Shown here piece by piece: positions 1 to 8,588 of a stretch of 64,000 bases of DNA; position 1 is the first letter of the stretch; every line of letters begins with the position of its first letter. The stretch lies in NCBI GenBank assembly GCA_026126205.1, contig JAHCJP010000001.1:620001-684000 (forward strand). Reading direction: 5' to 3'. Made by a program: the position numbers and the translations under genes. The DNA is from Maricaulaceae bacterium (GTDB taxonomy: Bacteria > Pseudomonadota > Alphaproteobacteria > Caulobacterales > Maricaulaceae). The notes beneath the pieces are model-generated. The model had not been told where the DNA came from, did not search any database, and saw nothing but the letters and a program-made list of their open reading frames with translations.

Positions 1-1820
1 ACCGCAACCGGGCTAGACGCCGTCTCTCCCGCCTCGGCCTGCCGCGCCCACATCGCGGCGTACAGGCCGCCGCGGGCGATCAGTTGCGCATGGGTTCCGG
101 TCTCGACGATCCGCCCCTTGTCCATGACGAAGATCCGGTCCGCCCCGGCGATGGTCGACAGGCGGTGGGCGACGGCCAGCGTCGTGCGGCCCTTTGCGGC
201 CTCGTTCAGCGCCGCCTGCACCTCGCGCTCGGTGCCGGAATCGAGGGCCGAGGTCGCCTCGTCCAGCACCAGGATGGCGGGGTCTTTCAGAATGGCGCGG
301 GCGACGCCGACGCGCTGGCGCTCTCCGCCCGATAGTTTCAGCCCGCGCTCGCCGACCCTCGTCTCCAGCCCCTCGGGCAGGCTGCGCACGAAATCGCCCA
401 GCTGCGCGCGTTCAACCGCGTCCCACAGCGTCGCGTCGTCCGCGCCCGGCAGGCCGTATTCGATATTGGCGCGCAGCGTGTCGTTGAACAGCACCACGTC
501 TTGCGGCACCAGGCCCAGCGCCGCGCGCAGGTTCTCCTGCGCCACGCCCTTTATATCCTGCCCGTCGACCATCACCCGGCCCTCCTCCGGGTCGTAGAAG
601 CGGAACAGCAGTTTCAGGATCGTCGACTTGCCGGCGCCGGACGGGCCGCAGAAGCCGGCGAAAGACCCGGCCGGAACCTCGAACGACACATCCTCCACCG
701 ACCGGTCGCGGCCATGGTGGGCGAAGGAGACGTTCTCGAAACGCACCGCGCCGCCGTTCAGCGCCAACGGCGCCGCATCCGGCGCGTCGGCCACCTCCGG
801 CGCGATGTCCAGCGTTTCGAACAGCCGCTCCATGTCGACGGCGGATTGTTTGATCTCCTGATACGCCCAGCCAAGGATGTTCAGCGGCTGGTAGAGGTTC
901 ATCAGGATCAGCACCACGGCGGCGACGTCGCCGGGGCCGAGAACGCCGGTCCACGCCTTCCACCCGGCCAGCAGCGCCATCGCCAGCAGGCCGAGATTCA
1001 TCACCAGCGCCTGCAGGCCGTTCAGGAAGGCCAGCGAGGCCTGCGACTTCGCCGCGGCGCTGGCGTAGCGGGTCAGCGCCGAGCCATAGCGGCCGGTTTC
1101 GCGCTCTTCCGCCGCGAACGCCTTCACCGTCTCGAAATTGACCAGCGCGTCGACGGCGCGGGCGTTGGCCTCTGAGTCCGCCTCGTTCATCGCCCGGCGC
1201 AGGCGCACCCGCCATTCTGTGACCGAGAAGGTGGCGGCGACATAAAGCGCGATGGTGACCACGGCGATGACCGGGAATTCCCAGCCATAGGCCACGCCCA
1301 TCACCGCGGCGGCCAGGAACAGCTCCAGAATCGTCGGGCTGATGTTGAACACCAGAAAGCGCAGCAGATAGTCCACGGCGCGGGCGCCGCGGTCGATCAC
1401 CCGGTTCAGCGCCCCGGTGCGCTTGGTCTGGTGATAGTTCAGCGACAGGCGCTGCACATGGCCGAAGGCGCGCACCGAGACCATCCGCTGCGCATCCTGG
1501 CTGACCGGGGCGAACAGGGCGTCGCGCGCCTGCGGCGCGGCGGCGGACAGAAACCGCGCCGCGGCGTAGGCGATGAGGGCGAATACGAAGGATGCTGCGC
1601 CTGCCCCGGCGGCCTGGCCCGCGGTGATGGCGTTGACGCCATTGCCGAACAGCACCGGCGCGGCGACAGCGAAGCCCTTGGCGGCCAGCGTGAGCACCAG
1701 CGCCGCGATCATGCGCGGCCGCCAGCGCGCCATCTCGGGCGACGCCAGCAGCGCGAACAGCCGCCCGACCGCGCGGGCGAGCCCGCCTGCCGGCGGCCCG
1801 GAGGGGGCCGCTTCACTCAT
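1..1820 (-). CDS. Atm1/HMT1-type ABC transporter, fused permease and ATPase, C-terminus cut by window edge
   Basis: Half-transporter with a membrane domain followed by an ATPase domain; 606 codons are visible and the frame is still open at base 1. The membrane part carries the Atm1-family signature around residues 125-160 (YHQTKRTGALNRVIDRG, then LLRFLVFNISPTILE) and later VNFETVKAF, which separates this family from general lipid exporters. The ATPase has Walker A GPSGAGKST near residue 390, signature LSGGERQR, Walker B ILVLDEATSALD and H-loop AHRLST. Atm1 relatives export glutathione-linked sulfur or metal compounds from the cytoplasm; that substrate is inferred from family, not shown here. 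The start is the ATG at 1820, which faces the ArsR gene across about 90 bases of AT-rich DNA. Probably only a few residues are missing. Confidence 0.9.
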   Translation of the reverse strand, partial: MSEAAPSGPPAGGLARAVGRLFALLASPEMARWRPRMIAALVLTLAAKGFAVAAPVLFGNGVNAITAGQAAGAGAASFVFALIAYAAARFLSAAAPQARDALFAPVSQDAQRMVSVRAFGHVQRLSLNYHQTKRTGALNRVIDRGARAVDYLLRFLVFNISPTILELFLAAAVMGVAYGWEFPVIAVVTIALYVAATFSVTEWRVRLRRAMNEADSEANARAVDALVNFETVKAFAAEERETGRYGSALTRYASAAAKSQASLAFLNGLQALVMNLGLLAMALLAGWKAWTGVLGPGDVAAVVLILMNLYQPLNILGWAYQEIKQSAVDMERLFETLDIAPEVADAPDAAPLALNGGAVRFENVSFAHHGRDRSVEDVSFEVPAGSFAGFCGPSGAGKSTILKLLFRFYDPEEGRVMVDGQDIKGVAQENLRAALGLVPQDVVLFNDTLRANIEYGLPGADDATLWDAVERAQLGDFVRSLPEGLETRVGERGLKLSGGERQRVGVARAILKDPAILVLDEATSALDSGTEREVQAALNEAAKGRTTLAVAHRLSTIAGADRIFVMDKGRIVETGTHAQLIARGGLYAAMWARQAEAGETASSPVA

Positions 1821-1889
1821 CGCAGCGGAGATAGGTGATCCGCGCCCGGCGCGCCAGTGGTCGAACGCGTATTGTATTTTTATATTGAC

Positions 1890-1913
1890 TTAATTAAGCA
1901 ATCGCTTATTAAA
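1890..1913. promoter_or_regulatory. Dyad operator overlapping the arsR-like gene start
   Basis: An AT-rich dyad whose core arms TAAGC (1895-1899) and GCTTA (1904-1908) flank AATC, with further matching bases out to 1890 and 1913. A -35-like TTGACT lies at 1885-1890. The dyad touches the start codon of the ArsR-like gene, a usual position for an autorepressor site, and could also affect the divergent ABC transporter. Function is inferred from position and symmetry. Confidence 0.6.
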
Positions 1914-2234
1914 ATGCCTATGGACCCGTTCACGGCGCTCTCCGACCCCAACCGCCGCCGTATGCTGGAGATGCTGGCGAGGCGAGAGATGACCGCCGGC
2001 GCCATCGGCGCGGCGTTCCGGATCAGCGCCCCGGCCGTGTCGCAGCACCTGAAAGCGTTGCGCGTAGCCGGGCTGGTGCGCGTGCGGACCGAGGCGCAAT
2101 GGCGCATCTATTCGCTGAACCCCGAAAAGCTGGAGGCGATGGAGGACTGGGCCGCGCGCCTGCGCCGGTTCTGGAAGGCGCGCCTCGAGGCTCTGGAAAA
2201 CGAACTGAGCAAGACGGAGCAGGATGATGACTGA
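1914..2234 (+). CDS. ArsR-family winged-helix transcriptional regulator
   Basis: A 106-residue DNA-binding protein. The helix-turn-helix covers roughly residues 28-52 (TAGAIGAAFRISAPAVSQHL) and is followed by the wing and a C-terminal helix. No cysteine or histidine metal-binding cluster is visible, so it fits the non-metal ArsR group that is commonly paired with SRPBCC proteins. The chosen start is ATG 1914; ATG 1920 (giving MDPFTALSDP) is equally plausible, because family members usually begin close to the DPFxALSDPxRR motif. The gene overlaps the SRPBCC gene by 11 bases, which implies translational coupling. It probably represses itself through the dyad at 1890-1913. Confidence 0.9.
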   Translation: MPMDPFTALSDPNRRRMLEMLARREMTAGAIGAAFRISAPAVSQHLKALRVAGLVRVRTEAQWRIYSLNPEKLEAMEDWAARLRRFWKARLEALENELSKTEQDDD

Positions 2235-2766
2235 CGCATCAGGCGATTACGGCGTGCTGACCGAGGCGGGCACGATCCGGTTCGAGCGCCTGCTGCCCGC
2301 GCCGCTGGAGCGAGTGTGGGCGTATCTGACTGATGGGGAAAAGCGCGCCCGCTGGCTGTGCGGCGGCGCCTTCGACCTGCGCCCCGGCGGTCACGCCGAG
2401 TTCGTGTTCGACCACCGCAATCTCGACGACGCCCCGCCGCCTGAGGCCTACAAGGCCATGGAGGGCGAAATGCGCTTCGAGGGCCGCATCGTGCGCGCCG
2501 AGGCGCCGCGCCTGCTGGTCTTCACCTGGCCCGAGATGAGCGGCGAGGAGACCGAGGTGACGTTCGAGCTGTCCGCTGAGGGTGCGAAAACGCGCCTGGT
2601 CCTCACCCACCGCCGCTTGTTCGTGGAATCCGACCGGCTGGGCACGGCCGCCGGCTGGCACCTGCACCTGCACATGCTGGCCGCCGCCCTGGCCGGCGCC
2701 CCGCGCCCGCCCTTCTGGGCGCTGCATGCGAAGCTGGAGGCGGAATACCGCAACCGTTTCGGCTGA
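2224..2766 (+). CDS. SRPBCC family protein (AHSA1-like)
   Basis: A 180-residue START-like/AHSA1 domain protein. The opening strand and helix pattern (RFERLLPAPLERVWAYLT, about residues 18-35) is typical, followed by RARWLCGGAFDLRPGG and a central V-F-TWPE segment. These proteins bind small hydrophobic ligands in a deep cavity; the ligand here is unknown. Two adjacent ATGs (2224, 2227) can start the gene inside the end of the ArsR gene. ArsR plus SRPBCC is a very common bicistron, and the pair is probably co-regulated through the dyad upstream of the regulator. Confidence 0.9.
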   Translation: MMTDASGDYGVLTEAGTIRFERLLPAPLERVWAYLTDGEKRARWLCGGAFDLRPGGHAEFVFDHRNLDDAPPPEAYKAMEGEMRFEGRIVRAEAPRLLVFTWPEMSGEETEVTFELSAEGAKTRLVLTHRRLFVESDRLGTAAGWHLHLHMLAAALAGAPRPPFWALHAKLEAEYRNRFG

Positions 2767-2791
2767 CCGCCTGTCATTGAAACGTGGCGTT

Positions 2792-2902
2792 ATGTCAGGT
2801 GTTGCGGCGGACCTGCCGAAGATTAGCCTGATCTGGGTGCTTCCGGTGCTGGTCGGCGGCCAGGGGCTGGCCGCGTGTTTCGTACGGATGCGCTACAAAT
2901 GA
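2792..2902 (+). CDS. Possible 36-residue hydrophobic peptide coupled to the next HTH gene
   Basis: A short frame of 36 codons with a hydrophobic middle (LIWVLPVLVGGQGLAA). Its TGA overlaps the ATG of the HTH gene as ATGA, which is the only reason to list it. Small HTH regulators of this kind are often preceded by a larger membrane protein gene, so this could be a remnant or a leader peptide. There is no good ribosome binding site and no recognised homology. It may well be chance. Confidence 0.25.
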   Translation: MSGVAADLPKISLIWVLPVLVGGQGLAACFVRMRYK

Positions 2903-3093
2903 AGAACCGCATCAAGGTGCTGCGCGCCGAACGCGACTGGAGCCAGGCCGAGCTGGGCGAACGCACCGGCGTCTCGCGCCAGGCGATCAACGCGGTCGAA
3001 ACCGGCAAGTACGACCCTTCGTTACCGCTGGCGTTCAGGGTCGCACGCGCCTTCGGGCTGAGCATCGAGGAGGTGTTCCTGTTCGAAGACTGA
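2899..3093 (+). CDS. Small XRE-type helix-turn-helix regulator
   Basis: A 64-residue single-domain DNA-binding protein (start MKNRIKVLRAERDWSQAELG). The Cro/C1-type HTH spans nearly the whole protein (LGERTGVSRQAINAVETGKY), and it ends with the acidic tail EEVFLFED typical of the small HTH family related to YozG. A longer frame upstream is possible, but the ATG at 2899 matches the usual start of this family. Such regulators usually control an adjacent membrane protein; none is clearly present here. Confidence 0.85.
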   Translation: MKNRIKVLRAERDWSQAELGERTGVSRQAINAVETGKYDPSLPLAFRVARAFGLSIEEVFLFED

Positions 3094-3230
3094 CTGCGAC
3101 GCGCAGCGCCGTTTCCTCAATTTCGCCATGTGCGCGCGGTTTTCTGCCCACGGAGGCGGGCGGAAGCCCTTGCGCCGCGGCGCGGGACTTGCATTCTGCC
3201 CTGTGATCCCTCTGTGGAGACGAGTGCAGT

Positions 3231-4190
3231 ATGAGCGCAGCGCGCACCTTCATCATCGCAGGCCTGCTGGCGGCGGCGGCCATCGCCGCGGCTCTGGTGT
3301 TCATCGTCATGCGCCCGGCCGAGGCGCCGGCGCCCGCCGCAACGCCCGCCACGACGACGCCCGCCGTGTCCGAGGCGCGGCCGGAACCAGCCATCGCCCC
3401 GCCCAGTTTCGACATCGTCCGCGTCGACCCGATGGGCCGCGCCGTCATCGCCGGGCGCGGCGCGCCGGGCGCGCGGATCGCGATCCTCGCCGGCGACCAG
3501 GAACTGGTCTCGATCACGGTCGACGACCGCGGCGAGTGGGTGGTGACGGAAATCGTGCTGCCGCCGGGTTCCGTGGAATTGCGCCTGCACATGGTCATCC
3601 CCACGGGGCAGGAAATACGCTCAGAACAGGTGGTGGTGGTCTCGATCCCCGAAACCCGAGACGCCATTCCGCTGGTGGTCATGGGCCGCCCCGGCGAGGC
3701 CAGCCGTGTGCTGCAGGCCCCGCACCAGGGAGTCGAAATGGGGCCGCTGTCGCTGGAGACCGTCGATTATGACGAATCCGGCGGCGTGATCTTCTCCGGC
3801 CGCGCCGACCCGGGATCGCGGGTGCGCGTTCTGGCCAACGGCGCGCTGGTGGGCGAGACCCAGGCCGGCGCCGACCGCCGCTGGACGCTGCGCGCCGGCG
3901 CCGCCCTCGCCCCCGGCGTCTACAATCTGCAGATCGACATGATCGACGCCGACGGCCGCGTCGTGGCGGTGATCGCCCTGCCCTTCGAGCGCGCCCGGCC
4001 CGACGCCGTCGCTCTCGGCCCCGGCAGCGTCATCGTGCAGCCCGGCAACTCGCTGTGGCGGATCGCCCGGCGCCTGTATGGCGAAGGCATCCAGTACACC
4101 GTGATCTATGAGGCCAACCGCGACCAGATTCGCGACCCGGACCTGATCTATCCCGGCCAGGTCTTCCGCACCCCCCAGAACGACGAATAG
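3231..4190 (+). CDS. LysM-domain envelope protein with Ig-like repeats
   Basis: A 319-residue protein with an N-terminal membrane anchor or signal segment (about residues 5-27), a Pro/Ala-rich linker, two beta-rich Ig-like modules (about 55-140 and 160-250, both containing an 'ISGRADPGSRVRVL'-like turn) and a C-terminal LysM domain (about 265-313: VQPGNSLWRIARRLYGEG, then IYEANRDQIRDPDLIYPG). LysM binds peptidoglycan, so the protein probably sits in the periplasm attached to the wall. This architecture is common in alphaproteobacteria, and the Ig-like part carries no known enzyme motif. It stands alone between the HTH gene and a hydrolase gene. Confidence 0.88.
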   Translation: MSAARTFIIAGLLAAAAIAAALVFIVMRPAEAPAPAATPATTTPAVSEARPEPAIAPPSFDIVRVDPMGRAVIAGRGAPGARIAILAGDQELVSITVDDRGEWVVTEIVLPPGSVELRLHMVIPTGQEIRSEQVVVVSIPETRDAIPLVVMGRPGEASRVLQAPHQGVEMGPLSLETVDYDESGGVIFSGRADPGSRVRVLANGALVGETQAGADRRWTLRAGAALAPGVYNLQIDMIDADGRVVAVIALPFERARPDAVALGPGSVIVQPGNSLWRIARRLYGEGIQYTVIYEANRDQIRDPDLIYPGQVFRTPQNDE

Positions 4191-4241
4191 CGCCCCTGCG
4201 CGCCGTCGCGTAAGCTGCGCCGACTAGAGGAAGGGGACGGA

Positions 4242-5186
4242 GTGGCGAAGTTCGCGCGCACGCAATGGGACAGCCCCACCGGCGTGGCGCTGGCGGTGTA
4301 TCACCAGCCGGCGCAGGGCGCGGCGCGCGGCATCGTTCATATCCATCACGGCCTCGCCGAACACGCAGCGCGCTACGCCCGCTTCGCGGCCTTCCTCTCC
4401 GCGCGCGGCTTTCACGTTTACGCTCACGACCATCGCGGCCACGGACATACCCGCGCGGCGGACGCGCCGCAGGGCCGCTTCGCCGGTCAGGGCGGTTGGG
4501 CGAAGGTCGTGGACGATGCGGCTTTCGTCGCCGAATGCGCGCGCAAGTCGCATCCCGGCCTGCCGTTGATCCTGTTCGGCCATTCCATGGGCGGCGTCGC
4601 CGCCTTCGACCACTTGCTCGGCCACCCGCACGGCGTGCGCGCGGCGGCGATCTGGAACGCGGCCCTCAACGCCGCCAGCCTGGCCTGGCTGATGCGGCTG
4701 GTGCTGGATTTCGAGCGCTGGCTGAACGGGCCGGGGGCGCCCAGCGGCGCGATCAAGGCGCTGACCTTCGACGCCTGGGGCAAGCGCATCAGGGGCGCCC
4801 GCACGCCCTTCGACTGGCTGTCGCATGACCAGGAGGAGGTGGACGCCTATGTCAACGATCCGCTGTGCGGCTGGGCCGCGTCGGTGTCGATGTGGCGGGA
4901 CTTCACCGACGGCCTGCAGCGCTGCGCGGAAGGTACGCGCCTCGCCGCCGTTCCCAGGGGTTTGCCGTTTCACCTGCTCGGTGGCGCGGAGGATCCGGCC
5001 ACCGGCGGCGGTGCGGCGATCCGCGATCTGGAGACGCGCCTGGAAAAGGCCGGTTTCACGGACGTTACGGCCGATGTGCTTCCCGGGGCCCGGCATGAAA
5101 GCCTGAACGAGATCAACCGCGACCAGACTATGGCGGACTTCGCCGCCTGGCTGGACCGCATCGTTCCGGCCGGAGGCGGCCGGTGA
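4242..5186 (+). CDS. Alpha/beta hydrolase, monoacylglycerol lipase/lysophospholipase type
   Basis: A 314-residue serine hydrolase. Family landmarks are HHGLAEHAARYARFA (about residues 30-44), HDHRGHGHT (about 66-74) and the nucleophile elbow FGHSMGG (about 111-117). The C-terminal ARHESLNE supplies the expected catalytic histidine. Members cleave monoacylglycerols or lysophospholipids. The start is GTG 4242, about 8 bases after an AGGAAGGGG ribosome binding site. The stop overlaps the next gene as GTGA, so it is probably co-translated with the TPR protein. The substrate is inferred from family only. Confidence 0.9.
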   Translation: MAKFARTQWDSPTGVALAVYHQPAQGAARGIVHIHHGLAEHAARYARFAAFLSARGFHVYAHDHRGHGHTRAADAPQGRFAGQGGWAKVVDDAAFVAECARKSHPGLPLILFGHSMGGVAAFDHLLGHPHGVRAAAIWNAALNAASLAWLMRLVLDFERWLNGPGAPSGAIKALTFDAWGKRIRGARTPFDWLSHDQEEVDAYVNDPLCGWAASVSMWRDFTDGLQRCAEGTRLAAVPRGLPFHLLGGAEDPATGGGAAIRDLETRLEKAGFTDVTADVLPGARHESLNEINRDQTMADFAAWLDRIVPAGGGR

Positions 5187-6451
5187 GGCGCGCGCTCGCC
5201 GCGTGTCTCGTCCTGCTGCTGGCCGCGCCGGCAGGGGCGGATGAAGACGGCAAGCCGGCCCCGGCCCCCGGCCCGAAACCCGGGGCGGTCATCGATGGTG
5301 CGGCCTTGGCCTACGAGGCCCGCGTCACGCGGGCCAGCGGGTTGATCTTCGACGGGCATCGGCGCTTTGACGCCGCCGATTATGACGCGGCCGAAGCCCT
5401 GTACCGCGAGTCGCTGGCCATCCGGCTGGAGCTGTTCGGCGAGGACAGCATCGAGGCCGGCGTGTCGATGGGCAATGTCGCCCGAGTCCTGCGCGCGCAG
5501 GGGCGTTATGCCGAAGGCGTGGAACTGATGCGCCGCGCCTTGGCGATTTATGAACGCCACGGCGCGGACGCCGGCGAACATCTGGTGATCGCGCTGGAAC
5601 GCCTCGGCCAAACGGTGCAGGCGCTGGGCGATCTGGGCGAGGCCGAGGCGCTGATGCGCCGCGCGATGGACGAACGCGAGCGCCGGGGCGAACTGGAGAG
5701 CTTGCCCGGCTCCTACACCCTCAACAATCTCGCCGACGTTCTCGATGCGCTGGACCGGCACGAAGAGGTGCTGCGCTTGCGCCTGCGCGTGCTGCCGCTG
5801 GTGCGCGCGCACCGCCCTGCGGAACACCCGGATGTCGCCATCGTGCTTAACAATCTCGCCAACGCCTGGCTGCGCCTTGGCCAGCCGGATGAGGCGGTTC
5901 CGCGCCTTAGGGAGGCGGCGGCTATTCTCGACGCCGCGACCCCGCCGGGGCATCCGTTCCGCGCCCGCATCCGCAACAATCTGGCCAATGCGCTGATCGA
6001 AAGCGACGAGGCGGCGGAGGCGGAGAGCCTGCTGCGCGAGGCGCTGGCCATCTACGAGGCCGCCCTGCCCGCCGGACATCCGGACATCGCCTGGACGGAG
6101 AACAATCTCGCCGCGGCGCTGCGCCGTCTGAACCAGACAGGCGAGGCCCGCGAACGCCTGCGCCGCGCCGTCGGCATCGCCGCCGCGGCCCTGCCCGCGC
6201 ACAACCGCACCCATATGCGGCCGTTGACCCAGCTCACCGAGATCACCCTGTTCGACTTCGACGAGCGGGAAGAGGCGCTGGCGCTGGCCCGCAGGCTTAG
6301 CGCCGCGGTGCTGGCTGGCTCCGAACAGGGCGCCGGCGGAACAGGCGCGCCATCGGCCGCGGCGCGGCGCACCGCCTCGGACCAGTTCCGGCTCCACGCC
6401 GCAGCCGCCTGGGCCGCGGCGCACGCTGCAATACCCGGGGAGGCAAGATGA
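5183..6451 (+). CDS. Secreted tetratricopeptide (kinesin light chain-like) repeat protein
   Basis: A 422-residue protein with an N-terminal signal peptide (cut after about residue 19, LLLAAPAGA) followed by at least six 42-residue TPR units of the kinesin light-chain type. Examples are EALYRESLAIRLELFG, ELMRRALAIYERHG, LLREALAIYEAALPAGHP and NNLAAALRRLNQTGEAR. It is probably a periplasmic protein-binding scaffold. The GTG start overlaps the hydrolase stop, and its own stop overlaps the following gene as ATGA. It resembles the large TPR protein encoded convergently at 6992-8587, so the two may be paralogues. Confidence 0.85.
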   Translation: MRRALAACLVLLLAAPAGADEDGKPAPAPGPKPGAVIDGAALAYEARVTRASGLIFDGHRRFDAADYDAAEALYRESLAIRLELFGEDSIEAGVSMGNVARVLRAQGRYAEGVELMRRALAIYERHGADAGEHLVIALERLGQTVQALGDLGEAEALMRRAMDERERRGELESLPGSYTLNNLADVLDALDRHEEVLRLRLRVLPLVRAHRPAEHPDVAIVLNNLANAWLRLGQPDEAVPRLREAAAILDAATPPGHPFRARIRNNLANALIESDEAAEAESLLREALAIYEAALPAGHPDIAWTENNLAAALRRLNQTGEARERLRRAVGIAAAALPAHNRTHMRPLTQLTEITLFDFDEREEALALARRLSAAVLAGSEQGAGGTGAPSAAARRTASDQFRLHAAAAWAAAHAAIPGEAR

Positions 6452-6984
6452 AACGGATCGCCATTGTCGCCGTCATTCTGTCGGCGGCCGCGCCAGCGGC
6501 GGCGCAACAAGACGCCGCGGAAGTGTTCGCCCCTCTGCTCGGCTCCTGCTATTCGGCGGCGTTCCCAAGAACCGAAGCCGTAAACGTACAGTGTTTTGAA
6601 AGCCTTGCTGGCGGCTTCGTACGCAACCGCCACGCCGTCTTTGCGCCGGCCCGCGTCTATGAGGGCGAAACCCTCTACCATCGCGACGCCGAAACCGGGC
6701 GCATCCTGTTCCGCTATTTCAGCGGTGCTGGCGGCGCCGGCGAAGGTCCGGGCGACTGGGACGCCGTCAACGGCATTCTGAGCGTGGAGCAGCGCCATGT
6801 CCGCGCCGACGGACGCGTGGAGCATTTCCGGGGGCGGTTTCACGATATGGACAGCGGCGGATTTTCCGCCGTCAACGAGCGCCTGCGTGACGGCGAATGG
6901 GTTGAAGTCGCCCGGATGCGCTATCGCTACGCCGGCCCGGCGCCGGGAATGGCGGACATTCCACCGCCGGAGTCAGCGGAATAG
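6448..6984 (+). CDS. Secreted protein of unknown function
   Basis: A 178-residue protein with a clear signal peptide (residues 1-19, ending APAAAQQ). The mature part is beta-rich with a central FRYFSGAGGAGEG segment. Two cysteines (in GSCYSAAF and NVQCFES) could form a disulfide. I do not recognise the family. It is translationally coupled to the secreted TPR protein (ATGA overlap), so the two probably act together in the periplasm. It ends 8 bases before a convergent TPR gene. Confidence 0.75.
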   Translation: MKRIAIVAVILSAAAPAAAQQDAAEVFAPLLGSCYSAAFPRTEAVNVQCFESLAGGFVRNRHAVFAPARVYEGETLYHRDAETGRILFRYFSGAGGAGEGPGDWDAVNGILSVEQRHVRADGRVEHFRGRFHDMDSGGFSAVNERLRDGEWVEVARMRYRYAGPAPGMADIPPPESAE

Positions 6985-6991
6985 ACCCCGC

Positions 6992-8587
6992 TCACCCCAG
7001 ATGCGCGGCGGCCCAGGCCGCGTCGACTCGCAATACGAAAATCTCGCCCCGGCGGCGCAATTCCTCTCCGCCTGCGCCCTCGCGGGCGCGGCCGGCGTCG
7101 AAGGCGTGGTCGATGATCCCCGCCGTGGCGGCGCGATACTGCGCCAGCGCCTCCGCCGGGCGTCCCATATGCCGCAGATAGAGCCAGGCGAGATTGATCC
7201 GCGCGACCATCACGTCGGGGTGCGCCTGCGGCAGCATCTGCGACAGCATGCCGACGGCCTCGGCGAAAAAGCTTTCCGCGCCCTCATGATCCCCGGTCAG
7301 GCCCAGCGTGATTCCGGCGTTGCCCAGCGCGCGGGCGGTCTGCGGATGCCGGGCGCCGTACGCCAGCCTGTACAGGGTTACAGCCAGCGCCTGGTGGCCG
7401 ACGCTTTCCCCGAAGCGCCCTTGCGCGCGCAGAACGCCGGAGAGGTTTTCGTGCGTCACGGCCAGTTCGCTGGCTCGGGCGCCGCGCGCCTCGTCGGCGG
7501 CCAGCGCCAGCCGGTAGTGGCGTTCGGCCTGGTCCAGATAGCCCTGCCCGCGCAGAATATTGGCGTAGTTGTTGTTCACCGTCGACGCCAGCGCCGGATC
7601 GGCGTCCGGATGCGCGGCGAGAATCGCCTGCGCCCGGCGCAACAGCGGCGCTGCGGCGTCATACTGCGCTTCATCGAAGAACACCCCGGCAAGGTTGGCC
7701 AGCGGCGCAGCGGTCTCCAGCGCCGATGCGCCGTGTGCGCGCTCGGCCTCCTCCAGCGCCTGGACCAGCACCGGTCGCGCCTCCTGCGGCCGGCCGGCGG
7801 CGCGCAGGGCATGGCCCAGATGGGTGCGAATGCCGGCCAGCAGCGACGGATTGATATCCGTCGAACGCGCATAGGCCGTGATCGCCGCCTGCAAGTGCGG
7901 TATCGCCGCCTCGTAACGGCCGAGCGCGATTTCAGCCTGACCCAGCCCGCTCAGCGTCGCCGCGCGCTCCGGAGCGTCCGAAGCGTATAGCCGCGCCTCG
8001 ATGGCGTCGGCGCGGCGCAGCAGCGGCGCAGCCTCCGCCGCCCGGTCCTGCGCCAGCAGCGCCGCGGCGAGATTGCCCAGCGCCACGGCGGTGTTGGGAT
8101 GATCGGGACCGAAGGCGGCCTCCATGCTCTCCAGCGTGCGGCGATAACCGGCTTCGGACGCCGCCGTGTCGCCGCTGGCGCGCGCCAGCGCCGCCATGTT
8201 GTTCTCCACCACCGCCAGATAGCGGTGGGTCGGGGAGATGGCGGCGAAAATGCCTCGCGCCCGCGCCATCGCAGCCTGCGCCTCGTCAAAGCGACCCGTG
8301 ACACGATAGACCTCGGCCAGATTGACCCAGCCGACGCCTACGGCCTCGGCCCCCGGCCCCTGCGCCTGTTCATACAAGCTGATGGCGCGCAGAAAGCCGG
8401 CCTCTGCGGCGGTGAGATCACCGCGGTTGAAGGCGCGGGCCGCCTCCTGATTGGCGGCCAGCGGATCGCCAGCCGCCTGCAGGCTTTTCGCGACGCGGGG
8501 CCGGCCGTCACCTTGTTCGGCAAGCGCCGCCTGTGGAGTCAGGATCAGGACCAGCGCCGTCGCCAGATGCACCGCGCGCATCGCCAT
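6992..8587 (-). CDS. Secreted multi-TPR protein (kinesin light chain-like repeats)
   Basis: A 531-residue protein. The start chosen is ATG 8587, which lies one base after the stop of the preceding gene and gives the signal peptide MAMRAVHLATALVLILTP...ALA; a longer frame upstream lacks a signal. About ten TPR units follow, with repeated motifs such as PNTAVALGNLAAALLAQ, LETAAPLANLAGVFFDE, ELAVTHENLSGVLRAQG and PQTARALGNAGITLGL. It is likely a periplasmic scaffold. It is transcribed after the smaller TPR protein (8589-9029) and faces the related TPR gene at 5183-6451. Confidence 0.85.
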   Translation of the reverse strand: MAMRAVHLATALVLILTPQAALAEQGDGRPRVAKSLQAAGDPLAANQEAARAFNRGDLTAAEAGFLRAISLYEQAQGPGAEAVGVGWVNLAEVYRVTGRFDEAQAAMARARGIFAAISPTHRYLAVVENNMAALARASGDTAASEAGYRRTLESMEAAFGPDHPNTAVALGNLAAALLAQDRAAEAAPLLRRADAIEARLYASDAPERAATLSGLGQAEIALGRYEAAIPHLQAAITAYARSTDINPSLLAGIRTHLGHALRAAGRPQEARPVLVQALEEAERAHGASALETAAPLANLAGVFFDEAQYDAAAPLLRRAQAILAAHPDADPALASTVNNNYANILRGQGYLDQAERHYRLALAADEARGARASELAVTHENLSGVLRAQGRFGESVGHQALAVTLYRLAYGARHPQTARALGNAGITLGLTGDHEGAESFFAEAVGMLSQMLPQAHPDVMVARINLAWLYLRHMGRPAEALAQYRAATAGIIDHAFDAGRAREGAGGEELRRRGEIFVLRVDAAWAAAHLG

Positions 8588-8588
8588 G

